A stretch of DNA of 64,000 bases. It comes from Flavobacterium cutihirudinis. Its GTDB lineage: Bacteria > Bacteroidota > Bacteroidia > Flavobacteriales > Flavobacteriaceae. The stretch lies in assembly GCF_003385895.1 (NCBI RefSeq), contig NZ_QRDQ01000008.1, positions 186,001 through 250,000 on the forward strand, given 5' to 3'. Positions 43,619-51,865 of the stretch are shown here, one piece after another; position 1 is the first letter of the stretch; each line of letters opens with the position of its first letter. Position numbers and translations under genes: made by a program. Below the pieces are notes generated by a model. It was not told the origin of the DNA. It was given only the letters and a program-made list of their open reading frames with translations, and did not search any database.

Positions 43619-43626
43619 AATAGGTC

Positions 43627-44247
43627 ATGAAAAATTCACGTCTTAAAACAATTTATCACGAAACTTTTTCTGGTTTAAAATTATTTTACAGAGACACCAA
43701 TGTTCCGGAAAATTTGATTTCGAATTATAAAATCGGACAGATCATTCAGGAAAAAGGCTTTACAGATATGACTTCTCTTGGCGGAGGATTTTCAGGAAAT
43801 TTGAGATATTTAATTGCAAGTGCGCATCCTAAAGATTTATCAAAATTTAATCCTGACTCGGCAAAAATTGGTCACTTTCTTTTGGATACAATTACTTATT
43901 TTAAAGTTTTGGATATTTATAAAATTGGAGATAAAACTCAGATTTTTCTATTGAACATTCCCGATAATTCTTTGACTCTTTTTAAAAATTCATCTTCAAA
44001 TCTGGAAGAAGAAATTATTGAAAAGGCAAGAAAAAAATTTAATGGTAAAGTTAATATTGCTTTAATTCCTGAACTACAAACCGAAGACTGGAAAGAAAGA
44101 ACCAAATCTCCAATTGGAATGAGTGATAACGGTGAATTCTTTTTTGATGATTCTAAGATTAAAGCGGAACCTTTAAAAAGAATTGAAATTAATACCGAAA
44201 AGAAAACTATCGAAGTAAATAAAAAACCTTGGTGGAAGATTTGGTAA
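43627..44247 (+). CDS. Uncharacterised protein
   Basis: 206 residues, no signal peptide or membrane segment. It starts MKNSRLKTIYHETFSGLKLFYRD and has the glycine-rich stretch TDMTSLGGGFSGNLRYLIASAHP, then a helix-rich C-terminal half ending in VNKKPWWKIW. It is likely cytoplasmic. No family was recognised. Its close spacing to the preceding exported-protein gene (9 bases) suggests one transcript and perhaps an effector/immunity or enzyme/inhibitor type pair, but that is only a guess from arrangement. Confidence 0.55.
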   Translation: MKNSRLKTIYHETFSGLKLFYRDTNVPENLISNYKIGQIIQEKGFTDMTSLGGGFSGNLRYLIASAHPKDLSKFNPDSAKIGHFLLDTITYFKVLDIYKIGDKTQIFLLNIPDNSLTLFKNSSSNLEEEIIEKARKKFNGKVNIALIPELQTEDWKERTKSPIGMSDNGEFFFDDSKIKAEPLKRIEINTEKKTIEVNKKPWWKIW

Positions 44248-44290
44248 AAACCTTCCTAACTAATAAAATTTTCTACATTCATATCAATTA

Positions 44291-44626
44291 ATGAAACAGA
44301 CATTATTACTATTCTCATCAATACTATTATTTGGATGTTCCCACCCAAAAGCTTTTGTTTTAAATGATAAAAATGAAAACAAATATTTTGTTTTAGATTT
44401 TATAAACAATGCCTTTGAAAAAAATGCAATTAACAAAGCACCACTAATCGTGATCAACGGAATTCCATTTAAATACAATAAAGATCAAGACACAATTTTA
44501 TTACCTCTAAAAAAATCAGACATTCAAAGTTTAGATTTTTTAAACCAAAATAGCAGTCGTATCATATATAATGATAAAGAAAATGATGGTGCAATTTTAA
44601 TAACAACACGAACACAAAACGAGTAA
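44291..44626 (+). CDS. Small lipoprotein with a TonB-plug-like motif
   Basis: 111 residues. A lipoprotein signal (MKQTLLLFSSILLFGC, Cys at 16) is followed by about 95 residues. The middle and end resemble the plug segment of SusC-type TonB receptors: PLIVINGIPFKYN, SDIQSLDFLNQNSSRIIYNDKENDGAILITT. The receptor motif is [30 protein letters not shown]-like. There is no barrel here, so it is a stand-alone plug-like lipoprotein. The start is the ATG at 44291. Function unknown. Confidence 0.55.
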   Translation: MKQTLLLFSSILLFGCSHPKAFVLNDKNENKYFVLDFINNAFEKNAINKAPLIVINGIPFKYNKDQDTILLPLKKSDIQSLDFLNQNSSRIIYNDKENDGAILITTRTQNE

Positions 44627-44633
44627 CACACAT

Positions 44634-44649
44634 AAAACGTTTTCGTAAC
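44634..44649. promoter_or_regulatory. Possible operator shared with gdhA
   Basis: AAAACGTTTTCGTAAC, identical over 16 bases to 14451-14466 near gdhA. It lies about 50 bases ahead of the pgi -7 box. Chance matches of this length are not impossible in AT-rich DNA. Confidence 0.35.
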
Positions 44650-44697
44650 TAATTGTTATATAATCGTGAACCACTACCCTTTTAAAAGTTATTTCAG

Positions 44698-44705
44698 TAT
44701 TTTTG
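44698..44705 (+). promoter_or_regulatory. -7 box of the pgi promoter
   Basis: TATTTTTG matches TAnnTTTG, 36 bases before the pgi ATG. A GTG reading at 44703 lies inside this box and is rejected as the start. Confidence 0.55.
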
Positions 44706-44741
44706 TGTTTCGGAAAAAACAAACCAAATAATAAAATACAA

Positions 44742-46385
44742 ATGGCTTTAAACACAACAAACCCAACTGGGACTGAAGCGTGGAAAAATCTGCAAAATCA
44801 CTATAACGCAATTCACGAAACTACAATACAAGAATTATTTCAGCAAGATAATGCACGCGCTGCAAAATTCAACTTACAATGGAATGACTTTTTAGTCGAC
44901 TATTCGAAAAACAATATTAGTCAGGAAACAGTTTCTCTTTTATTAGAATTAGCAAATTCTATTGGATTAAAAGATGCAATTGCTCAATATTTTGGAGGAG
45001 AATTAATTAATCAAACCGAAAATCGCGCAGTTCTTCACACCGCTTTACGTGCTCCGGAATCGGCAGTAATTAAGGTTGACGGAGAAAATGTAATTCCGGA
45101 AGTTTTTGAAGTAAAAAATAAAATCAAAAACTTTACTAACGAAGTTATTTCTGGCGAAAGAAAAGGTTTTACAGGAAAAGCATTTACAGATGTTGTAAAT
45201 ATTGGAATTGGAGGTTCAGATCTTGGACCAGTTATGGCAGTTGAAGCTTTACAATTCTACAAAAATCATTTGAACTTACATTTCGTTTCTAATGTAGACG
45301 GTGATCACGTAAACGAAGTAATCAAAAAATTAAATCCGGAAACGACTTTATTTTTAATTGTTTCTAAAACTTTTACGACTCAAGAAACTTTATCTAATTC
45401 TGAAACTATTAAAGAGTGGTTTTTGAAATCGGCTTCGCAAGAAGATATTGCAAAACATTTTGTGGCAGTTTCAACTAATATTCAAAAAGTAACCGAATTC
45501 GGAATCAATCCAAACAACGTTTTCCCGATGTGGGATTGGGTTGGAGGAAGATTTTCTCTTTGGAGCGCTGTTGGTTTAAGCATTGCTTTGGCAATTGGTT
45601 TTGATAATTACAATCAATTATTGGTTGGTGCAAACGAAATGGACGAGCATTTCAAATCGGCAGAATTTGACGAAAATATTCCAGTAATCTTGGCTTTATT
45701 AAGCGTTTGGTACAACAATTTTTATGGTGCCGAAAGTGAAGCTTTGATTCCTTACACACAATATTTATCAAAACTGGCTCCTTACTTGCAACAAGCAACT
45801 ATGGAAAGTAACGGAAAAAGTGTTGGTCGTGACGGAAAACCCGTAAACTATCAAACCGGAACTATTATTTGGGGAGAACCGGGAACAAATTCTCAGCATG
45901 CTTTCTTCCAATTAATTCACCAAGGAACAAAATTGATTCCGACTGATTTTATCGGATTCATTAAACCGCTTTACGGAAACCAAGATCATCATGACAAATT
46001 AATGTCAAACTTCTTTGCTCAAACAGAAGCTTTGATGAACGGAAAAACTCCGGCACAAGTTCAGGCAGAATTTGACAAACAAGGACTTGCTGCAGAAAAA
46101 GCATCATATTTGCTACCATTTAAAGTTTTCACAGGTAACAAACCTACCAATACCATTTTGATTGAAAAATTAACACCAAAAAGCTTAGGTTCATTGATTG
46201 CACTTTATGAGCATAAGATTTTCGTTCAGGGTGTAATTTGGAATATTTTCAGTTTCGACCAATGGGGAGTTGAATTAGGTAAACAACTGGCAAACTCAAT
46301 TTTAGATGAAATCAATTCTAAAGTTGTAAAAAATCACGATAGCTCGACAACATTCTTATTAAATCACTTTTTAAAGAATAAATAA
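44742..46385 (+). CDS. pgi: Glucose-6-phosphate isomerase
   Basis: 547 residues from the ATG at 44742 ([18 protein letters not shown]). It interconverts glucose-6-phosphate and fructose-6-phosphate in glycolysis. The phosphate-binding loop [18 protein letters not shown] and the signature [21 protein letters not shown] are intact, as are [12 protein letters not shown] and the C-terminal [10 protein letters not shown]. Length is normal for the long bacterial form. It has its own -7 box and a terminator directly after the stop. Confidence 0.97.
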   Translation: MALNTTNPTGTEAWKNLQNHYNAIHETTIQELFQQDNARAAKFNLQWNDFLVDYSKNNISQETVSLLLELANSIGLKDAIAQYFGGELINQTENRAVLHTALRAPESAVIKVDGENVIPEVFEVKNKIKNFTNEVISGERKGFTGKAFTDVVNIGIGGSDLGPVMAVEALQFYKNHLNLHFVSNVDGDHVNEVIKKLNPETTLFLIVSKTFTTQETLSNSETIKEWFLKSASQEDIAKHFVAVSTNIQKVTEFGINPNNVFPMWDWVGGRFSLWSAVGLSIALAIGFDNYNQLLVGANEMDEHFKSAEFDENIPVILALLSVWYNNFYGAESEALIPYTQYLSKLAPYLQQATMESNGKSVGRDGKPVNYQTGTIIWGEPGTNSQHAFFQLIHQGTKLIPTDFIGFIKPLYGNQDHHDKLMSNFFAQTEALMNGKTPAQVQAEFDKQGLAAEKASYLLPFKVFTGNKPTNTILIEKLTPKSLGSLIALYEHKIFVQGVIWNIFSFDQWGVELGKQLANSILDEINSKVVKNHDSSTTFLLNHFLKNK

Positions 46386-46414
46386 AAGTTTTCTATCATA
46401 TTTTCAACTCACTG

Positions 46415-46450
46415 AAACGCCTTGATTTAACAAAAATTAAGGCGTTTTTT
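46415..46450 (+). terminator. Terminator of pgi
   Basis: AAACGCCTT (46415-46423) pairs with AAGGCGTTT (46439-46447) and is followed by a T-run. The rest of the 320-base gap to the receptor gene is AT-rich, with the receptor's promoter at its end. Confidence 0.85.
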
Positions 46451-46671
46451 CGTATAAACAAGCTTCAAAAAGCCTTTAAAATCACAGTTTAATACAGTTT
46501 TTACCTACATATCTATTCAGATTATTATCATTTTAACAAAAAATAGTAGTCGAAATTCAAAATATCTTCAAATAATCTAACGAAAAAAGAAAAAATCATT
46601 TTAATGTGCAACACTTTATATAAAACTGCCCTTTCTTAACATTTTGATAACACTATCTGATTAATTTGTTA

Positions 46672-46679
46672 TAATTTTG
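46672..46679 (+). promoter_or_regulatory. -7 box of the TonB receptor gene
   Basis: TAATTTTG matches TAnnTTTG, 26 bases before the ATG. TTTG at 46643-46646 is a possible -33 box, though spaced 25 bases away. Confidence 0.5.
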
Positions 46680-46705
46680 CCAAAAACAATAAACTAAATA
46701 ACAAA

Positions 46706-49549
46706 ATGAAGAAAATGAAAAATTGGTTACTTACTGGACTATTTTTTATGATAGTTTCAACCGTATTTTCTCAAGGAAAAGTTACTGGTACAATTACCGA
46801 CGGAACGGGTTCATTGCCAGGAGCAAACGTAGTGATTAAAGGATCTACTACGGCGACTTCAACAGATTTTGATGGTAAATTTACCCTCAATTCAACAACA
46901 GGGACAGGAGAAATTGTTATCTCTTTCCTAGGTTACCAAAACCAAACTGTAAAATTTACAGTAGCAAATGGAGCAACTGCAAATTTAGGCACTATCGTTT
47001 TAGTTGCTAACTCAAATGAATTAAGCGAAATTGTTGTAAAAAGCAGCATTATTGACGTAGCAAAAGACAGAAAAACTCCGGTTGCTGTTTCTACAATTAA
47101 AGCAGCTGAAATTCAACAAAAACTTGGAACTCAAGAATTTCCAGAAATCTTAAGAAACACTCCTTCTGTATACGTTACTAAATCAGGTGGTGGTTTTGGA
47201 GATGCTAGAATTAACATTCGTGGTTTCAACCAAAATAACATTGCTGTTATGATTAACGGTATGCCAGTTAACGACATGGAAAATGGTTCTGTTTACTGGA
47301 GTAACTGGGCAGGTTTATCAGATGTAACATCTGCTATGCAGGTTCAAAGAGGTTTAGGAGCTTCTAAATTAGCTACTCCATCTGTAGGAGGAACTATCAA
47401 CATCGTTACTAAATCTTCTGACATGAAAGAAGGTGGTTCATTCTCTTCTGGATTTGGTAATGCAAGAAACTTCAAAGTTCAAGGATCTTACAACACAGGA
47501 AAATTAGCAAACGGACTTTCTGCTTCTGTATTATTATCTCAAACAATGGGAGATGGATATGTTCAGGGAACTCCATTCGTAGGTTCAAACTATTTTATCG
47601 CTTTAGGATACACTACTAAAAATGATAAACACGATTTTCAACTTACAGTAACTGGTGCGCCACAATGGCACAACCAAAGATCTACTGCATCTACAATTGC
47701 TACTTACCAAAAATATGGTACTCTTGACGATCCAAACATCAGATATAATGCTGACGCAGGATACTTAAACGGAGAAGAATATAACATTAGAAAAAACTAC
47801 TACCACAAACCGGTAGCTTCTTTTAACTGGGATTACAAAATCAACGAAACTACAAAACTTTCTTCTGTTCTTTACGCATCTATGGGACGTGGAGCAGGTG
47901 CTAGTGCAACAGGTGGTGTTGGAGGAAATGTTTACAACAGTAACGTATTCTTAAATGCTGACGGATCTGTAAACTACGACAAAATTCAAGCTTGGAACAA
48001 TGGTACTGGATCTGTTTTCTTTGACGGAGCTAACCAAACAAGAACTCAAATTGGAGGTGTTTACCAAAATGGTTTCTCTACTGGTAGAACTGGAGCAGGA
48101 ACTACTGCAGACCCATACAAATACAATACTACATCAGGTATTACACAAACTTCATCTATAAACTCTCATGACTGGTTTGGTGCTTTGATTAACTTAAACA
48201 AAAAGTTATCTCAAACTTTGACATTAGACTTCGGTATCGATGCAAGAACTTACACAGGATATCACTTTACAGTTGTTAATGACAGATTAGGTGGTGATGA
48301 ATTTTATGACAATAGTGTTGCTAGTTTAAAACCAGCAGGAAGACACCTTACAGAAACTTACGCTACAAATGTTCAGTGGAATGTTTTTGACAACAGAGAT
48401 TACGAAAAAATCTCATTCAACAGTACTGGTAAAGTAAGATGGTATGGAGTATTTACTCAATTAGAATACTCTAAAGATAATTTAAGTGCATTTGTTCAGG
48501 GAGCAATTTCTCAACAAGGATTTAAAAGAGAAGATGATTTCGTTTACTTGCCTACAGATCCATTGGCATCTACAGATTACGAAAACATCTTAGGTGGAAA
48601 CGTAAAAGGTGGAGCTAACTACAACATCAGTGAGAAAAGCAATGTTTACGTTAACGCAGGATACTATTCAAGACAACCATTCTTTAACTCAGTTTATCCT
48701 AACAACAGATCTACAGTAAACCCTAACCTTACTAACGAAAAAATCATCGGATTTGAAGCTGGATACGGTTTCCGTTCTAGATACTTTAATGGTACAGTAA
48801 ACGTTTACAACACAACTTGGAATGACAGATACTTAAAAGGTAACGCTCTTCCAGCAAGTACAACAATCGCTGCAAATACAACTTATACAGAATATTTAGG
48901 ACTTAACGAAGTTCACTCTGGAATTGAATTTGAAGGAAGCTCAAATATTACTGACAAATTCAAAGTATTTGGAATGTTCTCTTATGGAATTTGGGAATAC
49001 AAAGGAGATGCAACTGTAAACGCATACTATCAAACAGATAATACTCCAGTTCCTGGATTCACTGGCACTCCAGTATACATGGACAAAGTTAAAGTTGGTG
49101 ATGCTGCACAGCTTACTGCTTCTTTAGGAGGTTCTTACGAAGTTTTAACAAGAGTAACTGTTGATGCTAGCTACAACTTTAATGATAAATTATATGCTGG
49201 ATTAAGCCCAACGAACTTCTCTTCTCCAGATAACAAAGGAGCTTTAGAGTTGCCATCTTACGGTTTACTTGATGCTGGTTTATCATACAAAATGTTAGTA
49301 GGTAAAGACAAAGATAAATCTGTAAACTTCAGATTCAACCTTAACAACGTATTAGACAAAACTTACATCGCTGAATCTAGAACTAACATTTTTGCTAACG
49401 ATAACCTTCCTGTTTCTGCTGGACAAACACCAGGATCAAAAGGAACATATGCATCAAATGGAATGCTTTATGATGGAGTTGCAAATGTTAACCAAGTATT
49501 CTTCGGATTTGGAAGAACATGGAACTTTAGCTTACGTTACGATTTCTAA
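46706..49549 (+). CDS. TonB-dependent outer membrane receptor
   Basis: 947 residues. A signal peptide (KKMKNWLLTGLFFMIVSTVFSQ) is followed by a carboxypeptidase-like regulatory domain (GKVTGTITDGTGSLPGANVVIKGSTTATSTDFDGKF, about 25-110), a plug (about 120-230, RINIRGFNQNNIAVMINGMPVNDMENGSVYW) and a barrel ending in FGFGRTWNFSLRYDF. No SusD-like partner follows, so it is not a classic SusC pair. The substrate is unknown. Frequent optimal-looking codons suggest strong expression. An alternative start at the fourth codon is possible. Its own promoter and terminator bracket it. Confidence 0.92.
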   Translation: MKKMKNWLLTGLFFMIVSTVFSQGKVTGTITDGTGSLPGANVVIKGSTTATSTDFDGKFTLNSTTGTGEIVISFLGYQNQTVKFTVANGATANLGTIVLVANSNELSEIVVKSSIIDVAKDRKTPVAVSTIKAAEIQQKLGTQEFPEILRNTPSVYVTKSGGGFGDARINIRGFNQNNIAVMINGMPVNDMENGSVYWSNWAGLSDVTSAMQVQRGLGASKLATPSVGGTINIVTKSSDMKEGGSFSSGFGNARNFKVQGSYNTGKLANGLSASVLLSQTMGDGYVQGTPFVGSNYFIALGYTTKNDKHDFQLTVTGAPQWHNQRSTASTIATYQKYGTLDDPNIRYNADAGYLNGEEYNIRKNYYHKPVASFNWDYKINETTKLSSVLYASMGRGAGASATGGVGGNVYNSNVFLNADGSVNYDKIQAWNNGTGSVFFDGANQTRTQIGGVYQNGFSTGRTGAGTTADPYKYNTTSGITQTSSINSHDWFGALINLNKKLSQTLTLDFGIDARTYTGYHFTVVNDRLGGDEFYDNSVASLKPAGRHLTETYATNVQWNVFDNRDYEKISFNSTGKVRWYGVFTQLEYSKDNLSAFVQGAISQQGFKREDDFVYLPTDPLASTDYENILGGNVKGGANYNISEKSNVYVNAGYYSRQPFFNSVYPNNRSTVNPNLTNEKIIGFEAGYGFRSRYFNGTVNVYNTTWNDRYLKGNALPASTTIAANTTYTEYLGLNEVHSGIEFEGSSNITDKFKVFGMFSYGIWEYKGDATVNAYYQTDNTPVPGFTGTPVYMDKVKVGDAAQLTASLGGSYEVLTRVTVDASYNFNDKLYAGLSPTNFSSPDNKGALELPSYGLLDAGLSYKMLVGKDKDKSVNFRFNLNNVLDKTYIAESRTNIFANDNLPVSAGQTPGSKGTYASNGMLYDGVANVNQVFFGFGRTWNFSLRYDF

Positions 49550-49572
49550 TATTTAGAATCTAAATAAATACC

Positions 49573-49610
49573 AAAAACGGCATTGACTTTTAGTTTAATG
49601 CCGTTTTTTT
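49573..49610 (+). terminator. Terminator of the TonB receptor gene
   Basis: AAAAACGGCATT (49573-49584) pairs with AATGCCGTTTTT (49597-49608), then a T-run. Confidence 0.9.
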
Positions 49611-49625
49611 TATACCGTTTTTTTC

Positions 49626-49633
49626 TATATTTG
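49626..49633 (+). promoter_or_regulatory. -7 box of the small membrane protein gene at 49656
   Basis: TATATTTG matches TAnnTTTG, 22 bases before the ATG. No clear -33 box. Confidence 0.5.
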
Positions 49634-49655
49634 TTTAAAACAAAAAACATAATTT

Positions 49656-50078
49656 ATGGATCACTTTTTAAAAGAACTTCACTCTGGTTGGGCTTACTTA
49701 GCATTATTACTTCTTTTAGTTGCTGTAGTGAATGCACTAATCGGCCTCAATTCTAAAAAAGAATTTACTGCCAAAGACCGCAAAATTTCGTTATTTGCCT
49801 TAATTGGAACTCATACACAACTTTTGATTGGCCTAGTTCTTTATTTTGTATCTCCTTTAGGGAAAGCAGCTTTCGGACAAATGTCTAATGCTGAACTGAG
49901 ATTAACTTCATTAGAACACCCATTAATCAACATCATAGCAATCATTCTGATTACTATTGGATGGTCAAAACATAAAAAATTAATTAATAGCGAAGCAAAA
50001 TTTAAAACATTTGCTATTTTTTACGGATTAGGATTATTGCTTATTTTAAGCAGAATTCCTTGGAACCTATGGTTCTAA
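49656..50078 (+). CDS. Small four-helix membrane protein, cytochrome b-like
   Basis: 140 residues with four hydrophobic segments (about 12-30, 46-64, 89-105, 120-136). Histidines sit near helix ends (KELHSGWAYL, IGTHTQLLIG, LEHPLINI, SKHKK), a pattern compatible with heme binding, and flavobacterial relatives are often annotated cytochrome B. Heme binding is not proven. It stands alone between two terminators. Confidence 0.6.
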   Translation: MDHFLKELHSGWAYLALLLLLVAVVNALIGLNSKKEFTAKDRKISLFALIGTHTQLLIGLVLYFVSPLGKAAFGQMSNAELRLTSLEHPLINIIAIILITIGWSKHKKLINSEAKFKTFAIFYGLGLLLILSRIPWNLWF

Positions 50079-50086
50079 AAACCAAT

Positions 50087-50113
50087 TAAAGCCCTGTACA
50101 AAGGGCTTTTTTT
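50087..50113 (+). terminator. Terminator of the small membrane protein gene
   Basis: AAAGCCC (50088-50094) pairs with GGGCTTT (50103-50109), followed by a T-run, 9 bases after the stop. Confidence 0.85.
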
Positions 50114-50164
50114 ATCTCGGCATATTATTTGTACAAACTCCCCAAGTCTGAAAAAAAATAACCC

Positions 50165-50650
50165 ATGAGAAATAAAAAAAACGTTATACTCACCTTGCTT
50201 ACCGCAACTTTTATAAGTTGTTTTACTTATGTTATAAGCCAAACTAAACAAGTTATTGAGCCAAAAACTCAAGACACCCTATCGGCCAAACCAAATATTA
50301 TTCCCTTACCTACAGATTCTGTATTTACAGATAAAGGACTAAAATTAAAACCTTATAAAAAGAATGCACACGCTTCTTATTATGCAGATAAATTTACAGG
50401 ACGAAAAACAGCAGATGGAAGCCGTTTTAACAACAATAGCTACACTGCAGCACACAAAAAACTTCCCTTTGGAACTCGCGTTAAAGTCACAAATGAAGCC
50501 AATGGGAAATTTGTAATTGTAAAAATTACGGATCGCGGTCCGTTTGTAAGAACCAGAGAAATTGATCTTTCTAAACGTGCTTTTATGGATATTACCAAAA
50601 ATAAAGGTGCCGGTGCTATGAAAGTAACAATTGAAACAATTATAGAATAA
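50165..50650 (+). CDS. rlpA: RlpA-like double-psi beta-barrel exported protein
   Basis: 161 residues. A signal sequence or anchor (about 8-22) and a linker precede the RlpA domain (about 75-160): HASYYADKFTGRKTADGSRFNNNSYTAAHKKLPFGTRVKV, then the active-site-like ITDRGPFVRTREIDLSKRAF. RlpA proteins are lytic transglycosylases that cut naked glycan strands at the septum in some bacteria. This short form has no SPOR domain, so its septal targeting is not shown. Confidence 0.85.
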   Translation: MRNKKNVILTLLTATFISCFTYVISQTKQVIEPKTQDTLSAKPNIIPLPTDSVFTDKGLKLKPYKKNAHASYYADKFTGRKTADGSRFNNNSYTAAHKKLPFGTRVKVTNEANGKFVIVKITDRGPFVRTREIDLSKRAFMDITKNKGAGAMKVTIETIIE

Positions 50651-50654
50651 AGAA

Positions 50655-50687
50655 AAAAACCCGTTCTGAATCAGAACGGGTTTTTCT
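50655..50687. terminator. Bidirectional terminator between rlpA and the DinB-like gene
   Basis: AAAAACCCGTTC (50655-50666) pairs with GAACGGGTTTTT (50674-50685), with A/T flanks. The genes on either side converge on it. Confidence 0.9.
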
Positions 50688-50688
50688 T

Positions 50689-51144
50689 TTAAACAAATTT
50701 TCTAATACTCATAACAACTCCAGTATGGAGCCCTTCATGAAAATTATTAAATTCTAAAGCTCCTTCAATATTTTTCAGTGTATAGCCCATGCTTGTTGTA
50801 TATTCCGTGTAGGTAGTAAAAATACCTTTATCAAAATCGCCTTCAGCTTGTTGTAATGTTGACGCGAGAAGCCTTTTTATTTCGTCGGCCTCTTCTTGAG
50901 AAACATCTCCTTCTGGCTTTGTGCCTTTTCTATATTTTTCGATAAATTCTTCAGAAACATTTATTGGCAAACCAGACAATTTATAAAGCAAAACTTGCTG
51001 TGTTGCAACGCAGTGCGCTGCATTCCAAATGATATTATTGGTAAATCCTTCCGGAACCTTGTTTAACTGTTCTAACGAATGATTGTCTAAAATCTTCAAC
51101 AGAACTTCTCGAATGGTTTTTTGAACTTCAAAAACAGATTTCAT
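50689..51144 (-). CDS. DinB-like metal-binding four-helix protein
   Basis: 151 residues with the DinB/YfiT helical pattern. The likely metal ligands are the histidines in WNAAHCVATQ (about 44) and in NNFHEGLHTGVV (about 135 and 139). The opening helix is typical. The family includes thiol transferases and many proteins of unknown job; the substrate is not known. It is convergent with rlpA and shares its terminator. Confidence 0.8.
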   Translation of the reverse strand: MKSVFEVQKTIREVLLKILDNHSLEQLNKVPEGFTNNIIWNAAHCVATQQVLLYKLSGLPINVSEEFIEKYRKGTKPEGDVSQEEADEIKRLLASTLQQAEGDFDKGIFTTYTEYTTSMGYTLKNIEGALEFNNFHEGLHTGVVMSIRKFV

Positions 51145-51224
51145 AATTTTATTTTTTTTCTAAAATTAGGCAATTTTAAGCTTCAAATGGATTTTCTTTG
51201 TATGTCTAACAAAATTTAGAAAAA

Positions 51225-51572
51225 ATGAACAAAATATACTACCTGGCTTCTTGCGATACTTGCCGAAAAATAATCAAAAGCTTGCCTGAAAACAATTTGG
51301 TTTTTCAGGATATCCGACAAAATCCGATTACGGAAGCTGAACTCGAAGAAATGTATAAACTTTCTGGAAGCTATGAAGCGTTATTCAGCAAGAAAGCGCA
51401 GCTTTATAAATCAATGGATTTAAAAAATAAAAATCTGGGTGAAAGTGATTTTAAAAAATACATTTTAGAACATTATACTTTCTTAAGTCGTCCGATCTTT
51501 ATAATTGATGGCAAAATTTACATTGGCAACAGCCAAAAAAATGTAGCAGAAGTTATTAAAGCCTTAAGTTAA
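51225..51572 (+). CDS. ArsC/Spx-family thioredoxin-fold protein
   Basis: 115 residues with the ArsC-family opening (KIYYLASCDTCRKIIKSL): Cys10 and Cys13 form a CXXC. Further family features are QDIRQNPITEAELEEMYKLSG and the C-terminal LSRPIFIIDGKIYIGN. Members reduce arsenate or act as thiol-based reductases or regulators. No ars genes are near, so arsenate reduction is doubtful and the exact role is open. A highly structured element follows about 20 bases after the stop. Confidence 0.85.
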   Translation: MNKIYYLASCDTCRKIIKSLPENNLVFQDIRQNPITEAELEEMYKLSGSYEALFSKKAQLYKSMDLKNKNLGESDFKKYILEHYTFLSRPIFIIDGKIYIGNSQKNVAEVIKALS

Positions 51573-51594
51573 TTTCGAAATTTCTTTTTTCCGA

Positions 51595-51716
51595 TTGCTC
51601 GCGTGAGGGATAGAAGCTGGCTACCGAAGTAGCGCGGATAGCCCGACCTTGTTGCAATAAAAGGGCGAATACTCGCAAAGTAAGTTTGCCCTTTTATTGC
51701 AACAAGGTCACGCCCA
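51595..51716 (+). ncRNA. Structured RNA-like element after the ArsC-like gene
   Basis: A GC-richer patch with nested pairings. Outer GCGTGA (51601-51606) pairs with TCACGC (51708-51713). A small hairpin GCTAC-CGAA-GTAGC (51620-51633) sits under GGG/CCC (51607-51609, 51642-51644). A perfect 22-bp stem joins 51645-51666 and 51688-51709; it shares two bases with the outer stem. From memory it resembles the flavobacterial structured RNA class Flavo-1, not verified. It could also be a mobile DNA repeat. Strand is assumed from the neighbouring gene. The remaining gap to yicC is AT-rich, with the yicC -7 box. Confidence 0.55.
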
Positions 51717-51838
51717 AATCATCCTTTATGACCAAATAAGATCTTTTTACAATTAGTAAATTCGTCAAAAAAATCAGTAAACGGCTTTTCTATATCACAG
51801 AATAGTATTTTACGTCATAAACAGAGCAAACTTTTAAT

Positions 51839-51846
51839 TATCTTTG
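51839..51846 (+). promoter_or_regulatory. -7 box of the yicC-gmk-nadD genes
   Basis: TATCTTTG matches TAnnTTTG, 19 bases before the yicC ATG. Confidence 0.55.
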
Positions 51847-51865
51847 CGCCTTTATACTCAATTAT

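Noticed and set aside
44703..44741. Longer pgi start at GTG 44703
   Set aside because: The codon lies inside the -7 promoter box; the ATG at 44742 starts the conserved sequence.
46706..49549. SusC of a polysaccharide utilisation locus
   Set aside because: No SusD-like lipoprotein or glycan-degradation genes follow, so it is called a general TonB receptor.
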